Assembly (NCBI RefSeq): GCF_000300005.1
Contig: NC_018691.1
Coordinates: forward strand, 1,798,001 to 1,862,000
Length of the DNA: 64,000 nucleotides
Direction of reading: 5' to 3'
Source: Alloalcanivorax dieselolei B5
Lineage (GTDB): Bacteria > Pseudomonadota > Gammaproteobacteria > Pseudomonadales > Alcanivoracaceae
Of the stretch, positions 36,573 to 46,501 are shown in pieces (positions within the stretch are counted from its first letter, which is position 1; the number at the start of each line of letters is the position of its first letter). The position numbers and the translations under genes are program-made. The notes beneath the pieces were generated by a model. That model was not told the DNA's origin and made no database searches. It saw only the letters and a list, made by a program, of their open reading frames with translations.

Positions 36573-37944
36573 CTACAAAATGAGGGGGAGGGTTAAAGCG
36601 CTGCTCGCAAATAGCTTTATTAAATCTGTTGGGGTTTTGGCCGGTGGTACTATTCTGGCTCAGGCGCTATCTGTCGCATGCTTGCCTATATTAACAAGAC
36701 TATATGGGCCTGAGGAGTTTAATGTATTAGCCGTTTATGTTGCAGTGTTAGGTCTGTGTGCGTCCGTAGCATGTTTACGGTTGGAGATAGCTATACCTAT
36801 ACCTAATGAAAATGCCGAAGCGTTAGATCTCCTAAGACTGTCTCTGCTCGCATCGATACTCGTTTCGTCAGTCGTGGCCTTATTCTTTTTTCTTCTTCCA
36901 GGAAGGGCGTACACAGCCTTGCATTTGGAACAGGTTAAGGGCTACGTTTACTTGATCCCATTAGGGGTGTTGTTGGCGGGCCTCTATTCAGCTCTTCAGT
37001 ATTGGTGTTCAAGAGAAAAAAGATTCTCGCTGGTGGCGAAAACTCGTGTTTTCCAATCTATTGGTGGTATATCAACTCAAGTCGTATTTGGTTTTCTTAG
37101 TGGAAAGGCTCTTGGACTTCTTCTGGGACATATGCTGAAAGGTGGTATTGGAAGCATTGGCTTGGTTAGCGTTGTTTTTAAAAAAAATAACTTCCGACTA
37201 TCTGAAATCAACCTTCTTAAGCTGTGGGAGACTTTAAGAAAATACCAGAGATTTCCAAAATATTCTGCATTAGAGTCCATATCTAATAATGCAGGAATTC
37301 ATCTCCCTATAATTATTATAGCTACTGCTTCATCGGATAAACAGGCAGGTTTCTTTCTTTTGGCTTCTCAAGTAATGACAATCCCAATGTCATTAATAGG
37401 TAATGCTACTGCCCAGGTATTTTTGTCTGAAGCTGGAAAAAAATATAGAGAAGGTGGTCTGTCTGTATTTTCTTTGAATACTGTAGACGCTCTAATTAAA
37501 ATTGGGGTAGGTCCACTTGCATTTGTAGGGATTGTTTCCCCTATATTGTTTCCTTTGTTTTTTGGTCAGGGTTGGGAACGATCTGGTGTTATCGCCGCGT
37601 GGATTACCCCATGGATTGTAATTCAATTTCTAGCCTCCCCAATATCGATGGTGATGCATGTCTGTGATAAGCAAAGGAGAATGCTTGCTTTAACTTTGAC
37701 TGGCGGGATGCTGAGAGTTTCAGCCTTATTTTTGCTGCCAGTCTTTTATGATTTCGATTTAGTTGCTATTCATGCGATTTCAGGCTTTGTTTTTTATGCT
37801 ATATGCATGCTCGTCTTCATTAAGGCTTCAGGTGGGCTTCTCCGAACTTTCCTTGCCTCTAGCCTTAAAAGTTTTTTCCTCTTTGCTTTGCCGTGGATTT
37901 TGGGTGGTATGGCCTTGGTTTATGTCATTGAAGGTGCTTTATGA
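36559..37944 (+). CDS. wzx: O-antigen flippase Wzx
   Basis: Polytopic inner-membrane protein of 461 residues with about 12 spans, of the MATE-like oligosaccharide flippase family. It starts NSFIKSVGVLAGGTILAQAL and has LPILTRLYGPEEFNVLAVY, the usual Wzx N-terminal signature. It moves the lipid-linked repeat unit across the inner membrane. Sequence is strongly AT-rich compared with the flanks. It overlaps wbpE by 14 bp and the acyltransferase gene by 4 bp. The start is the ATG at 36559 or the next codon. Confidence 0.9.
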   Translation: MMKSNYKMRGRVKALLANSFIKSVGVLAGGTILAQALSVACLPILTRLYGPEEFNVLAVYVAVLGLCASVACLRLEIAIPIPNENAEALDLLRLSLLASILVSSVVALFFFLLPGRAYTALHLEQVKGYVYLIPLGVLLAGLYSALQYWCSREKRFSLVAKTRVFQSIGGISTQVVFGFLSGKALGLLLGHMLKGGIGSIGLVSVVFKKNNFRLSEINLLKLWETLRKYQRFPKYSALESISNNAGIHLPIIIIATASSDKQAGFFLLASQVMTIPMSLIGNATAQVFLSEAGKKYREGGLSVFSLNTVDALIKIGVGPLAFVGIVSPILFPLFFGQGWERSGVIAAWITPWIVIQFLASPISMVMHVCDKQRRMLALTLTGGMLRVSALFLLPVFYDFDLVAIHAISGFVFYAICMLVFIKASGGLLRTFLASSLKSFFLFALPWILGGMALVYVIEGAL

Positions 37945-38504
37945 AAAGTTTGATAAGAAAATCTGCTCTAAAATTTAAACCTTTTTTTGTTTTCATTTTT
38001 TCACTTTTTTTTGAGAAAAAATATCTAAAAGGGAAGCATTTTGATAATAGCTTTTATGGTCTGAAGTGCGGAATTAGGGCTATTTGGACTAGAAACATTT
38101 TGCGGATCTCAAGACCGTATCCTTTTCCAGTCGTTCTGGGTTGCCATATAAGTAACCCAGAAAAAATAAACTTCCACCCTGACGATCTAAATAACTTTCA
38201 ATCACCGGGAACATATTTTCAGAACTTTAGTGCCGAGATAACTCTCGGAAAGGGTGTCTATATTGGTCCAAACGTTGGCCTCATAACGGCGAATCATAAC
38301 TTAAAAGACCCTGATCTTCATGAGCCGGGGAAGCCTATAGTTTTAAAAGAGAAATGTTGGATTGGCATGAATGCGGTTATCTTACCCGGAGTTATCCTGG
38401 GGCCAAGAACGATTGTGGCAGCTGGTGCCGTTGTGGCGAACAGTTTCCCAAAGGGGGGTGTAATGATAGGCGGGGTTCCAGCGAAAGTAATCAAAGAAGT
38501 GTAG
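37941..38504 (+). CDS. Left-handed beta-helix acyltransferase (maltose/serine acetyltransferase type)
   Basis: Sugar O-acetyltransferase candidate of 187 residues. Hexapeptide repeats are visible as ITLGKGVYIGPNVGLITANHN and CWIGMNAVILPGVILGPRTIVAAGAVV. The His in TANHNLKDPDLH is typical of WbbJ-like transferases. It would acetylate a sugar of the repeat unit in the cytoplasm. It overlaps wzx by ATGA. AT-rich like its neighbours. Confidence 0.85.
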   Translation: MKSLIRKSALKFKPFFVFIFSLFFEKKYLKGKHFDNSFYGLKCGIRAIWTRNILRISRPYPFPVVLGCHISNPEKINFHPDDLNNFQSPGTYFQNFSAEITLGKGVYIGPNVGLITANHNLKDPDLHEPGKPIVLKEKCWIGMNAVILPGVILGPRTIVAAGAVVANSFPKGGVMIGGVPAKVIKEV

Positions 38505-38537
38505 TAGTGTTGCATATTTGAGAATCCATATTATAAA

Positions 38538-39734
38538 TTGACTGTGTCCGGGCTGAATATGATAGATAATGGAGAGAGAGCTGAAGCATCTCTTGTCTCT
38601 TCTGTTTTAGTTTTTTTTATTATTTTTTCGTATTGGAACGTTCATTCATGGGTAATACTATCTTCCATGGGGAGGTTTTTTCTGCTTGGAATGGCAGGCG
38701 CTGTTCTTTTCCTATCTTTTCACATGATTACTAACTCCGGAACTATAAATAGGAATTTTTTTAAAGCAACGAAAGGACTGTTTTTTCTTCTCCTTCTTTA
38801 TCTCGCTAGCAGTGTTTGGTCTCTGAACCCTTTGCCTCTTATTTCAAGAAATGTGCAGATACTATCTGTAATATTTGTTTTGTATGTTTTTTTTGTGCTT
38901 GGAATGAGAAGAGGTGGAGAGAAAATACTAAAATATATATTGCTGTTTTCTTTCTTTGCTGTTTTATTTTGCTTTGCATTATGGGGCTTTGGTGGTAGTG
39001 ATGGCGGGTTTGATAACCCGAATGTTGTTGGTTTGTGGGCCTCGGTTATGGCTGTTTCCGTTTTGGCAACCAGAAAAGTCGGTGTCTTCTTTTGGATTCC
39101 ATTTCTCATTGCTTCTCTTCTGGTTTTTTTGAGCGGTTCTCGGACAGCTTTAGGGGGTATGTTGTCCGGCATGCTTTTATATTTCTTCTGGCCAGCACTG
39201 AAGAGTAATAGACTTCTATTTTGGTTTACATTGTTCTTCATATTTTTTCTGTCCTCCATAATGATCTTATTAATATCAGGAGTGCTTGGCGACCTGTCTG
39301 ATGCAAATCAGGTTATGAGGGAAATTTCAGGCAAAAACCTTTTGTCAGGAAGGGATGTTGCATGGCCAATTGTTATCGATTTGATTAAAGAAAAGCCTTT
39401 CTTAGGGTGGGGAGGAGGCGTGAATTTATCAGATATTACAGATTTCCACTTTTCAGCACATAACTATTATCTTCAGACTGCGATGCAAACTGGATTGACT
39501 GGTCTTCTGTTTTTACTTTTCTCGATTTGTTGCGTATGGAATGCACTATGGTTTTACAGGGATGGTTCACTGACAAGAACTGCTAGTGCATTATTTGTGG
39601 TGGTGATAATGAGTCAGAATTTTGAGGTGACCCTTTTGCAGAATAATATGGCATTAAGTTATCCAATGTGGATGCTGCTAGGATTGGCGTTTGGTGTTGC
39701 TCAACGAGAAAAAAGTGCTGAGGTTATAAAGTGA
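38538..39734 (+). CDS. wzy: O-antigen polymerase Wzy (O-antigen ligase superfamily)
   Basis: Polytopic membrane protein of up to 398 residues with 10-12 spans and a large periplasmic loop. Wzy_C features are LVFLSGSRTALGGML and KPFLGWGGGVNLSDITDFHFSAHNYYL. In this position, beside wzx, a polymerase is more likely than the ligase WaaL, but the two cannot be told apart from sequence alone. The first possible start is TTG at 38538; the ATG at 38559 is the alternative. A second member of the same superfamily lies at 53878-55191. Confidence 0.82.
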   Translation: MTVSGLNMIDNGERAEASLVSSVLVFFIIFSYWNVHSWVILSSMGRFFLLGMAGAVLFLSFHMITNSGTINRNFFKATKGLFFLLLLYLASSVWSLNPLPLISRNVQILSVIFVLYVFFVLGMRRGGEKILKYILLFSFFAVLFCFALWGFGGSDGGFDNPNVVGLWASVMAVSVLATRKVGVFFWIPFLIASLLVFLSGSRTALGGMLSGMLLYFFWPALKSNRLLFWFTLFFIFFLSSIMILLISGVLGDLSDANQVMREISGKNLLSGRDVAWPIVIDLIKEKPFLGWGGGVNLSDITDFHFSAHNYYLQTAMQTGLTGLLFLLFSICCVWNALWFYRDGSLTRTASALFVVVIMSQNFEVTLLQNNMALSYPMWMLLGLAFGVAQREKSAEVIK

Positions 39735-40828
39735 AATGCTGTATCGTTCATTTTCCATTCAGAATTGAGGAAGGTGCAACATCCGCTAGTGGGATTCGCC
39801 CCGCTCAAATGTTAGATGCATTCCGGAGTCTAGGGTTTAATGTGGATGTTGTTTCAGGAAGTTCGAAAGAGAGAAGAAAAGCAATAGAAGAAATAAAAAA
39901 AAATATTAAAAGAGGCGTCAGGTATGATTTTTTGTACTCTGAGTCGTCAACTATGCCAACGGCTCTTACTGAAAAACATCACTTTCCTGTATCTCCTTTT
40001 TTAGATTACGGTTTTTTTCGCGTGTGCAAAAGAGAAGGCATTCCTTGTTTTCTTTTTTATAGAGATATCTATTGGGCTTTTTCAGAATACTCCGATAAGG
40101 TCGGCTGGTTAAAGGCATTATTTGCAAAGTTTTTCTATATATGCGACCTCTGGATGTATCGAATGACAATTGACAGATTGTATCTTCCTTCTCTGGAAAT
40201 GGGAGAGTATATTCCTATATACCCAAAGGGAAAAATGGATGAGCTCCCGCCTGCGCACTCAAGAGAACTGAATGATTCTGATATGAATGAGGATCGCTCA
40301 AATGAAGGGCTTCAGCTTTTTTATGTTGGGGGGGTTTCTGAGCATTATAAAATGCATGAGCTTTTCGAGGCTGCAAAACTTGTTTCCGGGATAAAGATAA
40401 CAATATGTACTAGGAGAGAGGAATGGCTTTCTGTTCAACATGAATACTCTCCCATTCCGGATGTTGTTAATATTATCCATGCAAGCGGGCGTGATATGTA
40501 CGCCATACTGGAACAGTCTGATATAGCACTACTATATGTTGAGCCCCATACTTATCGTGATTTTGCCGTACCTTTAAAGATGTATGAGTATCTTGGTTTT
40601 GGGAAGCCCATTATTGCTTCTAGTGGAACTCTCGCAGGGAGTTATGTGGCAAAGGCTACCATCGGCTGGTCTATTCCCTACGCAAGTCAAGATCTTGTGA
40701 ATCTTCTGCAATTTTTGACTTCAAACCCAAATGAAGTCCGCGTTATTAAAGAAAGTGTATTGTCTACCGCAAAAGAAAATACCTGGTTGGAACGCGCTCG
40801 CAAAGTGGAAAAGGATGCTGAATTATGA
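39731..40828 (+). CDS. Glycosyltransferase (GT-B fold)
   Basis: Cytoplasmic or membrane-bound glycosyltransferase of 365 residues. GASATSGIRPAQMLDAFRSLG-like N-terminal features and the C-terminal donor site LYVEPHTYRDFAVPLKMYEY / LGFGKPIIASSGTLAG point to a GT4-like retaining enzyme, more diverged than its neighbours. The start is GTG at 39731, overlapping the wzy stop; the stop overlaps the next glycosyltransferase gene. It adds one sugar of the repeat unit; donor and acceptor are unknown. Confidence 0.8.
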   Translation: MKCCIVHFPFRIEEGATSASGIRPAQMLDAFRSLGFNVDVVSGSSKERRKAIEEIKKNIKRGVRYDFLYSESSTMPTALTEKHHFPVSPFLDYGFFRVCKREGIPCFLFYRDIYWAFSEYSDKVGWLKALFAKFFYICDLWMYRMTIDRLYLPSLEMGEYIPIYPKGKMDELPPAHSRELNDSDMNEDRSNEGLQLFYVGGVSEHYKMHELFEAAKLVSGIKITICTRREEWLSVQHEYSPIPDVVNIIHASGRDMYAILEQSDIALLYVEPHTYRDFAVPLKMYEYLGFGKPIIASSGTLAGSYVAKATIGWSIPYASQDLVNLLQFLTSNPNEVRVIKESVLSTAKENTWLERARKVEKDAEL

Positions 40829-41949
40829 AGGTTGTATTACTGGCAAGCGCATCCTCTATACACACTGCGCAGTGGGCTAATGGTCTGTCAAGAAATGGGG
40901 TGGAGGTTCATGTTGTTTCTCAACACCCCGTAAAACAATTTTTTGAAAAATCCATAAGCTTGCATATCTTCCCTTTTCGTGGGGTTTTTGGCTACTTCTC
41001 TATGATAAGAGGAGCAGGTAAGACTATCAAGAGTATTAAGCCAGATATTCTAAATGCCCATTATGCAAGCGGATATGCCACTACGGCTCGTTTTTTAAAT
41101 GTTCGTCCTTGGCTTTTATCAGTATGGGGCAGCGACATTTTTGAATTTCCAAATAAGAGCGCAGTTCATCGCTGGTTGGTTCGTTCGAATTTACGTTCCG
41201 CTGATGCGATCGCTTCAACAAGTCAATGTATGGCTCGTGAAGTTGTTAATTTGGAACCTAGTCTCAGGAGTGTGCATATTACTCCTTTTGGCGTGGATGT
41301 TTCGGCCTATGAAAAATTAAACAGGGCTGCCAATAGCCATAAAGAAGGATGCGGCGGTAACGTTACGGTTGGTACAGTAAAAACGCTGGAGGCACAGTAT
41401 GGGGTTGATACTCTAATTCGTGCTTTCTCTCTCGTATATCAGAGATTGATGGACGAGGATCCGCTTCTTGCATCGAGGCTTAGATTGAGGCTGGTGGGGG
41501 ATGGAAACGAGAAAGAATATTTAATGGCATTGGCTATTGAATTGGGCGTTTCGGAGATCACGGACTTTGTCGGGCGGATTCCTCACTCTCAGGTGCCTAA
41601 GATGCTCAAGAGCATTGACATATATGTTGCTCTCAGCCGGCGGGAGAGCTTTGGCGTTGCAGTCCTCGAAGCTGGAGCCGCTGGCCTGCCAGTGGTTGTA
41701 TCTAACGTCGGAGGGTTACCTGAAGTCGTCATTGATATGGAAACGGGGTTTATAGTGCCTCCAGATCGCCCGGAGTTGGCGGCTAATGTAATTTTTAAAT
41801 TATTGAAAGAGCCTGAATTGCGTTTTGAAGTTGGGATGAAGTCTCAGATTTATGTGAAATCTAATTACAGTTGGGATGCTTGTTTAGAGAAAATGCTTCA
41901 AACTTATACTGGAGTGATCGATTCTTGCGAGATGGAAGGTTATGAATAG
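40825..41949 (+). CDS. Glycosyltransferase family 4
   Basis: GT4 glycosyltransferase of 374 residues. N-terminal ASSIHTAQWANGLSRNGVEVHV binds the acceptor, and the donor-site motif is SRRESFGVAVLEAGAAGLPVV with SNVGGLPEVVIDMETGF. It retains the anomeric configuration of its UDP- or GDP-sugar donor. ATGA overlaps on both sides place it within the operon. AT-rich. Specificity unknown. Confidence 0.9.
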   Translation: MKVVLLASASSIHTAQWANGLSRNGVEVHVVSQHPVKQFFEKSISLHIFPFRGVFGYFSMIRGAGKTIKSIKPDILNAHYASGYATTARFLNVRPWLLSVWGSDIFEFPNKSAVHRWLVRSNLRSADAIASTSQCMAREVVNLEPSLRSVHITPFGVDVSAYEKLNRAANSHKEGCGGNVTVGTVKTLEAQYGVDTLIRAFSLVYQRLMDEDPLLASRLRLRLVGDGNEKEYLMALAIELGVSEITDFVGRIPHSQVPKMLKSIDIYVALSRRESFGVAVLEAGAAGLPVVVSNVGGLPEVVIDMETGFIVPPDRPELAANVIFKLLKEPELRFEVGMKSQIYVKSNYSWDACLEKMLQTYTGVIDSCEMEGYE

Positions 41950-43009
41950 AATTTTAACTATCGTTGGTGCTCGCCCTCAGTTTATTAAAGCTGGTGTTGT
42001 CTCAAAAGCTATATCGGCGCGATCTGATTTAAATGAAATCATTGTTCATACTGGCCAACATTTTGACGCGAATATGTCTGATGTCTTTTTTGATCAGCTA
42101 GGAATTCCCGCCCCTGATTGCCAGTTGAACATTCATGGTGGCAGCCATGGTGCAATGACTGGCCGAATGCTTGAGAAACTTGAGGAGGTAATGTTAGGCG
42201 AAAAGCCTGATAGGGTGTTGGTGTATGGTGATACCAACTCCACACTTGCTGGCGCCCTTGCTGCTGCTAAATTACATATTCCGGTTGCCCATATTGAAGC
42301 TGGTCTTCGTAGTTTTAACATGAATATGCCCGAGGAGATCAATCGCATCCTGACAGATCAAATCAGTGACATTCTTTTTTGTCCAACTGATATTGCTGTG
42401 AGCAATTTGAAGAGAGAGGGTTTTGAAGATAAGCCTGTTTCAGTTGTGCAGGTTGGCGATGTTATGCAGGATTCCGCATTGTTTTTTGCGGAAAGGGCTG
42501 AGGTGCCGAGGGGTGTTACGATATCGGAAGAGTTTATTGTTGCTACTCTTCACCGGGCTGAAAATACTGACAATCCTGAACGTTTGGGTAGCATCATTAA
42601 AGCTCTTAACGATATTCATGGAACAATTGCCCCCGTGGTTCTTCCTCTTCACCCTAGAACTCGTAACGTTGTCAAAAAGCTTGGTCTTGATTTAAGCGTT
42701 CAAGTCATAGATCCGGTTGGCTATTTTGAGATGGTTTGGCTGTTGAGTAAATCTGGTCTCGTTTTGACAGACAGTGGGGGAGTCCAGAAAGAGGCTTTCT
42801 TTTTTGGAAAAGCGTGTGTGACCATGAGGGATCAGACCGAGTGGGTGGAACTCATAAATGCTGGTGTGAACGAGCTGGTGGGGGCGGACTATTCTTCAAT
42901 CATCGACTCAGTAAAACGGCACTATGGGCGAGTTGTGAAAGATGAGAATGAGCTCTATGGCGGGGGGCGCGCTGCGTCAAGAATAGCCAATTATTTGAGC
43001 GGCCAATAA
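41942..43009 (+). CDS. wbpI: UDP-GlcNAc(3NAc)A 2-epimerase
   Basis: Non-hydrolysing UDP-N-acetylglucosamine 2-epimerase family enzyme of 355 residues. Motifs are TIVGARPQFIKAGVVSKAI, VHTGQHFDANMSDVFFDQLG, VYGDTNSTLAGALAAAKL and VAHIEAGLRSFNMNMPEEINR. In the presence of wbpA, wbpB, wbpD and wbpE the product is expected to be UDP-ManNAc3NAcA (the WbpI reaction); WecB-like epimerisation of UDP-GlcNAc is the alternative. It overlaps the preceding glycosyltransferase gene by 8 bp. Confidence 0.88.
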   Translation: MNRILTIVGARPQFIKAGVVSKAISARSDLNEIIVHTGQHFDANMSDVFFDQLGIPAPDCQLNIHGGSHGAMTGRMLEKLEEVMLGEKPDRVLVYGDTNSTLAGALAAAKLHIPVAHIEAGLRSFNMNMPEEINRILTDQISDILFCPTDIAVSNLKREGFEDKPVSVVQVGDVMQDSALFFAERAEVPRGVTISEEFIVATLHRAENTDNPERLGSIIKALNDIHGTIAPVVLPLHPRTRNVVKKLGLDLSVQVIDPVGYFEMVWLLSKSGLVLTDSGGVQKEAFFFGKACVTMRDQTEWVELINAGVNELVGADYSSIIDSVKRHYGRVVKDENELYGGGRAASRIANYLSGQ

Positions 43010-43020
43010 ATTTGGGTGAT

Positions 43021-44256
43021 ATGAAAAAGACTATTTGGATTATTAACCAATATGCCTCTCTTCCTTCCACGGGTATGGGCGGCCGCCACCGGGACTTGGC
43101 TAGGGAGTTAGCCAGGCGAGGGCACAAGGTTACATTGGTTTCGGCTCGTTGGACCCACCTGGTGCGAGATAACGAAGCTGCCGAAGCTGCACCAGATGAA
43201 GAGATGTTTGAAGGATTTCGGTTCGTTCGAGTTTCCGTGGGGCGCTATGCACATGCTCAAGACAAGAAGAGGATCCTAAACTGGTTTTCTTTTGCTTGGA
43301 AGTTGACAGGACTGGCGGGCACCCTTAATGAGAGGCCGGACGTTGTGCTATATTCCTCGCCTTCACTCATCGGGTTCCTAGGCGCTGAGAGGCTCGCTAG
43401 AAAATATAGCGCTAGATTGGTTTTTGAGGTAAGGGATATATGGCCTCTTACTTTTTCTGAGTTGGGTGGATATTCCCATCGTCATCCATTTATCCGTTTT
43501 CTACAATGGATAGAGGATCGTGCCTATCGAAACTCAGATTTTGTCATATCGAATTTGCCGGGTGCGGTAGATCACATGATTGGCAGAGGATTGTCTTCTG
43601 AGAAGTTTCGCTGGATACCAAATGGGTTCTCAAAAGCGGATGTGGATCAGTGTTTGCCCTTGCCCAGCGAAGTTTACTCTAAGCTCCCAAAGGATACTTT
43701 CAACATTTGCTATACGGGCACCATTGGTACAGCTAATGCTCTTCATACACTAGTTAAGGCTGCTAGTTTATTGAAGGATGAGCCGAGTATCAGTTTTACA
43801 ATAGTCGGTCAGGGGAGCGAGAAGGAAGCACTGAAGGAAAGCGTCACAAGACTTGGGTTGAGTAATGTTTTCTTTGTCGACCCTGTTCCAAAAAATATGG
43901 TTCAGTCTATATTGCAGGAATGTGACGTTTGTTATCTTGGTTTGACCGGAGACAGCTTGTTTCGCTTTGGTGTCTCGCCTAATAAGCTGTTTGACTATCT
44001 GGTTTCTGGAAAACCTATTATTTATGGAATTGACTCCGGTGACTATCGACCGGTCGAGGAGTTTGGTGCTGGTTTGCAGATAAAGCCGGAAGACCCCGTC
44101 GGTCTCGCGAATGCGGTCAAAGAATTAAAGAGTAGATCTAAAAGGGAACTGTCAGAAATGGGGGGGAATGGACGGAAGGCAGCATTTGAGTATCACGAGT
44201 ATGGCATGCTGGCGAAGAAACTTGAAAATGTATTGCTGAAAAATCAGATAGATTAG
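43021..44256 (+). CDS. Glycosyltransferase family 4 (WbuB/WbpH-like)
   Basis: GT4 enzyme of 411 residues. It begins [26 protein letters not shown], characteristic of WbuB-type N-acetylfucosaminyl or related transferases. [13 protein letters not shown] lies in the middle, with the donor site [23 protein letters not shown]. The ATG at 43021 is chosen over a TTG 9 bases earlier. It would transfer a sugar early in repeat-unit assembly, next to the initiating transferase. GC content begins to rise again here. Confidence 0.9.
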   Translation: MKKTIWIINQYASLPSTGMGGRHRDLARELARRGHKVTLVSARWTHLVRDNEAAEAAPDEEMFEGFRFVRVSVGRYAHAQDKKRILNWFSFAWKLTGLAGTLNERPDVVLYSSPSLIGFLGAERLARKYSARLVFEVRDIWPLTFSELGGYSHRHPFIRFLQWIEDRAYRNSDFVISNLPGAVDHMIGRGLSSEKFRWIPNGFSKADVDQCLPLPSEVYSKLPKDTFNICYTGTIGTANALHTLVKAASLLKDEPSISFTIVGQGSEKEALKESVTRLGLSNVFFVDPVPKNMVQSILQECDVCYLGLTGDSLFRFGVSPNKLFDYLVSGKPIIYGIDSGDYRPVEEFGAGLQIKPEDPVGLANAVKELKSRSKRELSEMGGNGRKAAFEYHEYGMLAKKLENVLLKNQID

Positions 44257-44279
44257 TAAGCCTAAGTTGGACATATATA

Positions 44280-44903
44280 GTGATTAAGCGCCTTTTGGAC
44301 GTTGTCTGTGTTAGTATCGGGATGTTTCTGCTTTCTCCCGTTATTCTTGCAATTTGTCTGCTAATTAGGATGAAGCTAGGGAAGCCCGTTTTTTTCCGTC
44401 AGCACCGTCCTGGCGTAAATGGCAAAGTCTTCGAGATGGTTAAGTTCCGCACCATGACGGATGAGCGGGACGAGAATGGCGAACTGCTGCCCGATGACGT
44501 GCGCTTGACCAAGTTCGGCGCTTTTCTGCGTTCCACAAGTCTGGATGAGTTACCCGAGCTGATTAATGTCCTTAAGGGCGATATGAGTCTGGTCGGGCCT
44601 CGCCCGCTGCTGATGGAGTACTTGCCCCTGTACTCCGAGCGCCAGTATCGACGCCATGAAGTAAGGCCTGGCATTACCGGTTGGGCACAGATCAATGGCC
44701 GGAATGCCTTGTCTTGGGATGAGAAGTTCGAGCTTGACGTATGGTACGTGGAGAATCGCTCTCTATGGCTGGATATCAAGATTCTGTTTCTTACCGTCTT
44801 GAAGGTGGTGAAGCGGGATGGGATTAGCCATGGTGGGGAGGCGACGATGCCGAAGTTTACGGGTAGCGATGATTCCAAAGAGGGAACGTCTTCTTCTGAG
44901 TAG
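44280..44903 (+). CDS. Initiating sugar-phosphate transferase (PglC/WcaJ C-terminal type)
   Basis: Bacterial sugar transferase of 207 residues. A single N-terminal membrane helix ([22 protein letters not shown]) is followed by [44 protein letters not shown] and [22 protein letters not shown]. It transfers a sugar phosphate to undecaprenyl phosphate and so starts each repeat unit. The small form resembles PglC, which uses UDP-diNAcBac, in line with the PglD- and PglE-like genes that follow. The start is GTG at 44280. Confidence 0.92.
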   Translation: MIKRLLDVVCVSIGMFLLSPVILAICLLIRMKLGKPVFFRQHRPGVNGKVFEMVKFRTMTDERDENGELLPDDVRLTKFGAFLRSTSLDELPELINVLKGDMSLVGPRPLLMEYLPLYSERQYRRHEVRPGITGWAQINGRNALSWDEKFELDVWYVENRSLWLDIKILFLTVLKVVKRDGISHGGEATMPKFTGSDDSKEGTSSSE

Positions 44904-44920
44904 AGCAAGGGCGTTTCATC

Positions 44921-45045
44921 CTCTCCTCGCTTCACCCTCTCCCCCAAGCCCCTTATTCACCCTGAGAGGGTTCACCCCTTCGGGGCCAGCCTGCGGCTGT
45001 TCTGCGCTGCGCTGGTCCCCTCAAGGGAAAGGGGAGAAATAATCA
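44921..45045. repeat. Degenerate CCCTCTCCC-type repeat
   Basis: Parts of the 110-bp nested repeat (TCACCCTCTCCCCC, CCTCAAGGGAAAGGGGAGAA) broken up by a GC-rich insert with TTCACCCCTTCGGGGCCAGC. It is a decayed or rearranged third copy, placed between the sugar transferase and the acetyltransferase genes. Confidence 0.65.
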
Positions 45046-45055
45046 GAGAATTGAT

Positions 45056-45681
45056 ATGAGACGACTAGCGATCCTAGGTGCTAGCGGGCACGGCAAGGTG
45101 GTGGCTGATGCCGCCTTATGCGCCGGTTGGGACGAAGTGTGCTTCTTTGATGATGCCTGGCCGGCGCTTGAGCGTAATGATGAGTGGCCAGTGGTGGGGG
45201 ACTTCGCCCGTATGTTGCGCCAAGAAGGTACTGACTTTGATGCTGCGGTTGTGGGTATCGGGCGTAATGAGGTTCGCCTTGCCAAGATGGCGGCTCTCAA
45301 GGATGCGGGTATTCCGTTGACCAGCGTTATTCACCCTGCCTCCGTGGTGAGTCGTTACGCCTCTATTAGCGAGGGGTGCGTTATTTTTGGCGGGGCTATC
45401 GTCAATGTCCGTGCCGCTCTTGGTGACGGCTGCATCATTAATACCGGCGCGACGGTGGATCACGATTGTCGCCTGGCTGAAGGCGTTCATATCAGCCCTG
45501 GAGCCAATCTTGCTGGCAATGTGACGGTTGGAAAGGGCTCCTGGGTTGGTATCGGGGCCTGTGTTCGCCAGGGCATCACCATTGGCCGGAACGTGATGGT
45601 GGGCGCTGGTGCGGCGGTAGTTTCATCCCGGATGATGTGACTGTGGTGGGCGTGCCCGCCAAAGTTGTAGAGAGGGATTGA
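45056..45681 (+). pseudogene. PglD-like N-acetyltransferase, frameshifted near its 3' end
   Basis: Sialic-acid O-acetyltransferase / PglD family protein. The N-terminal Rossmann-like part LAILGASGHGKVVADAA and the hexapeptide repeats to NVMVGAGAAVV are intact. The continuous frame stops at 45640 after 194 residues, ending AAVVSSRMM. In the frame starting at 45622 the expected family C-terminus follows (FIPDDVTVVGVPAKVVERD, stop 45679-45681). One base has been lost, or two gained, near 45617-45625. The truncated product lacks only the last coil and may still work, or the shift may be a sequencing error. It would acetylate the 4-amino sugar made by the neighbouring aminotransferase. Confidence 0.82.
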
Positions 45682-45933
45682 GTCATTTTGGGATTACAAC
45701 CCAAGCTTGCTGCCTCCGATGGGCGTTAAAGACGCTGCCCAGGGGCGCTGGCCGGGTGCTGCGGTGAAGTAGAGGGCATGACGAATTCGCTCTTGATGCT
45801 GAACGTATGGCCAGTGTATTGTGAAGGTTGATCTATGGGGCAGGCGAAATAATACATGGAGCGGTGGGTGGTTGCCGCCTCTGAATGTGAGCTAAGATGC
45901 CAGAGATACCTACTTAATCTAAAGGAAAAAATC

Positions 45934-46137
45934 GTGGAAATTCAATCTCTTACCATATCAGAACGAATCCTCCTGGCAGAAGCGTTGTGGGACAGCGTTG
46001 TCGCGGAGAATGCGGATATCCCTCTCTCGGAGTCTCAGAGAGACGAACTTGATCATCGGCTCTCTGCGTTCGAAATAGATCAGGATGAAGGTGACTCATG
46101 GTCTGAGGTCAAAGCCAGGGTATTGTCAAAGAGATGA
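45934..46137 (+). CDS. Addiction module antitoxin, PF09720 family
   Basis: Small protein of 67 residues of the putative addiction-module component family. The core is EIQSLTISERILLAEALWDSVV and DELDHRLSAFEIDQDEGDSWSEVKARV. The start is GTG at 45934, since AAAGGA lies 7 bases upstream; an earlier in-frame start at 45856 would add residues foreign to the family. It overlaps the toxin gene by ATGA. It lies between the PglD-like and PglE-like genes, an insertion into what is normally a contiguous pair. Confidence 0.87.
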   Translation: MEIQSLTISERILLAEALWDSVVAENADIPLSESQRDELDHRLSAFEIDQDEGDSWSEVKARVLSKR

Positions 46138-46433
46138 TCTACAGACTCACTTTCCGGAAGGAGGCGGAGTTTGATATTGGCTCATCCTTTGATTATTACG
46201 AGGAGAAAAGAGAAGGTCTTGGTCACGATTTTCTGCTTTGTGTGGAAGAAGCATTGGGTAAGCTGAGAAGAAACCCATTAATATATCCCTTGATCTATAA
46301 AAATTTAAGGCGCATTCCCATTAGACGCTTTCCTTATCGGTTATTTTATTTGGTAAAGGGGGATCGTATTGTCATCACTGCTGTTTTCCATGCCAGAAAA
46401 GATCCAAGGTCATGGCATAAGCGCACAGAATAG
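46134..46433 (+). CDS. Type II toxin, ParE/RelE superfamily
   Basis: Toxin of 99 residues. RKEAEFDIGSSFDYYEEKREGLGHDFL is the usual N-terminal helix of PF09720-partnered toxins; RRIPIRRFPYRLFYLVKGDRIVITAVFHARKDPRSW is the C-terminal beta-sheet with the active-site basic residues. Coupled to the antitoxin gene by ATGA. The target is unknown. Confidence 0.88.
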   Translation: MIYRLTFRKEAEFDIGSSFDYYEEKREGLGHDFLLCVEEALGKLRRNPLIYPLIYKNLRRIPIRRFPYRLFYLVKGDRIVITAVFHARKDPRSWHKRTE

Positions 46434-46501
46434 CTCGCCACATATATTCTCTTAGCCACTTTCTCTGTTCGCCCTTCATTTAACGAACTTCTGGATAAAT
46501 C

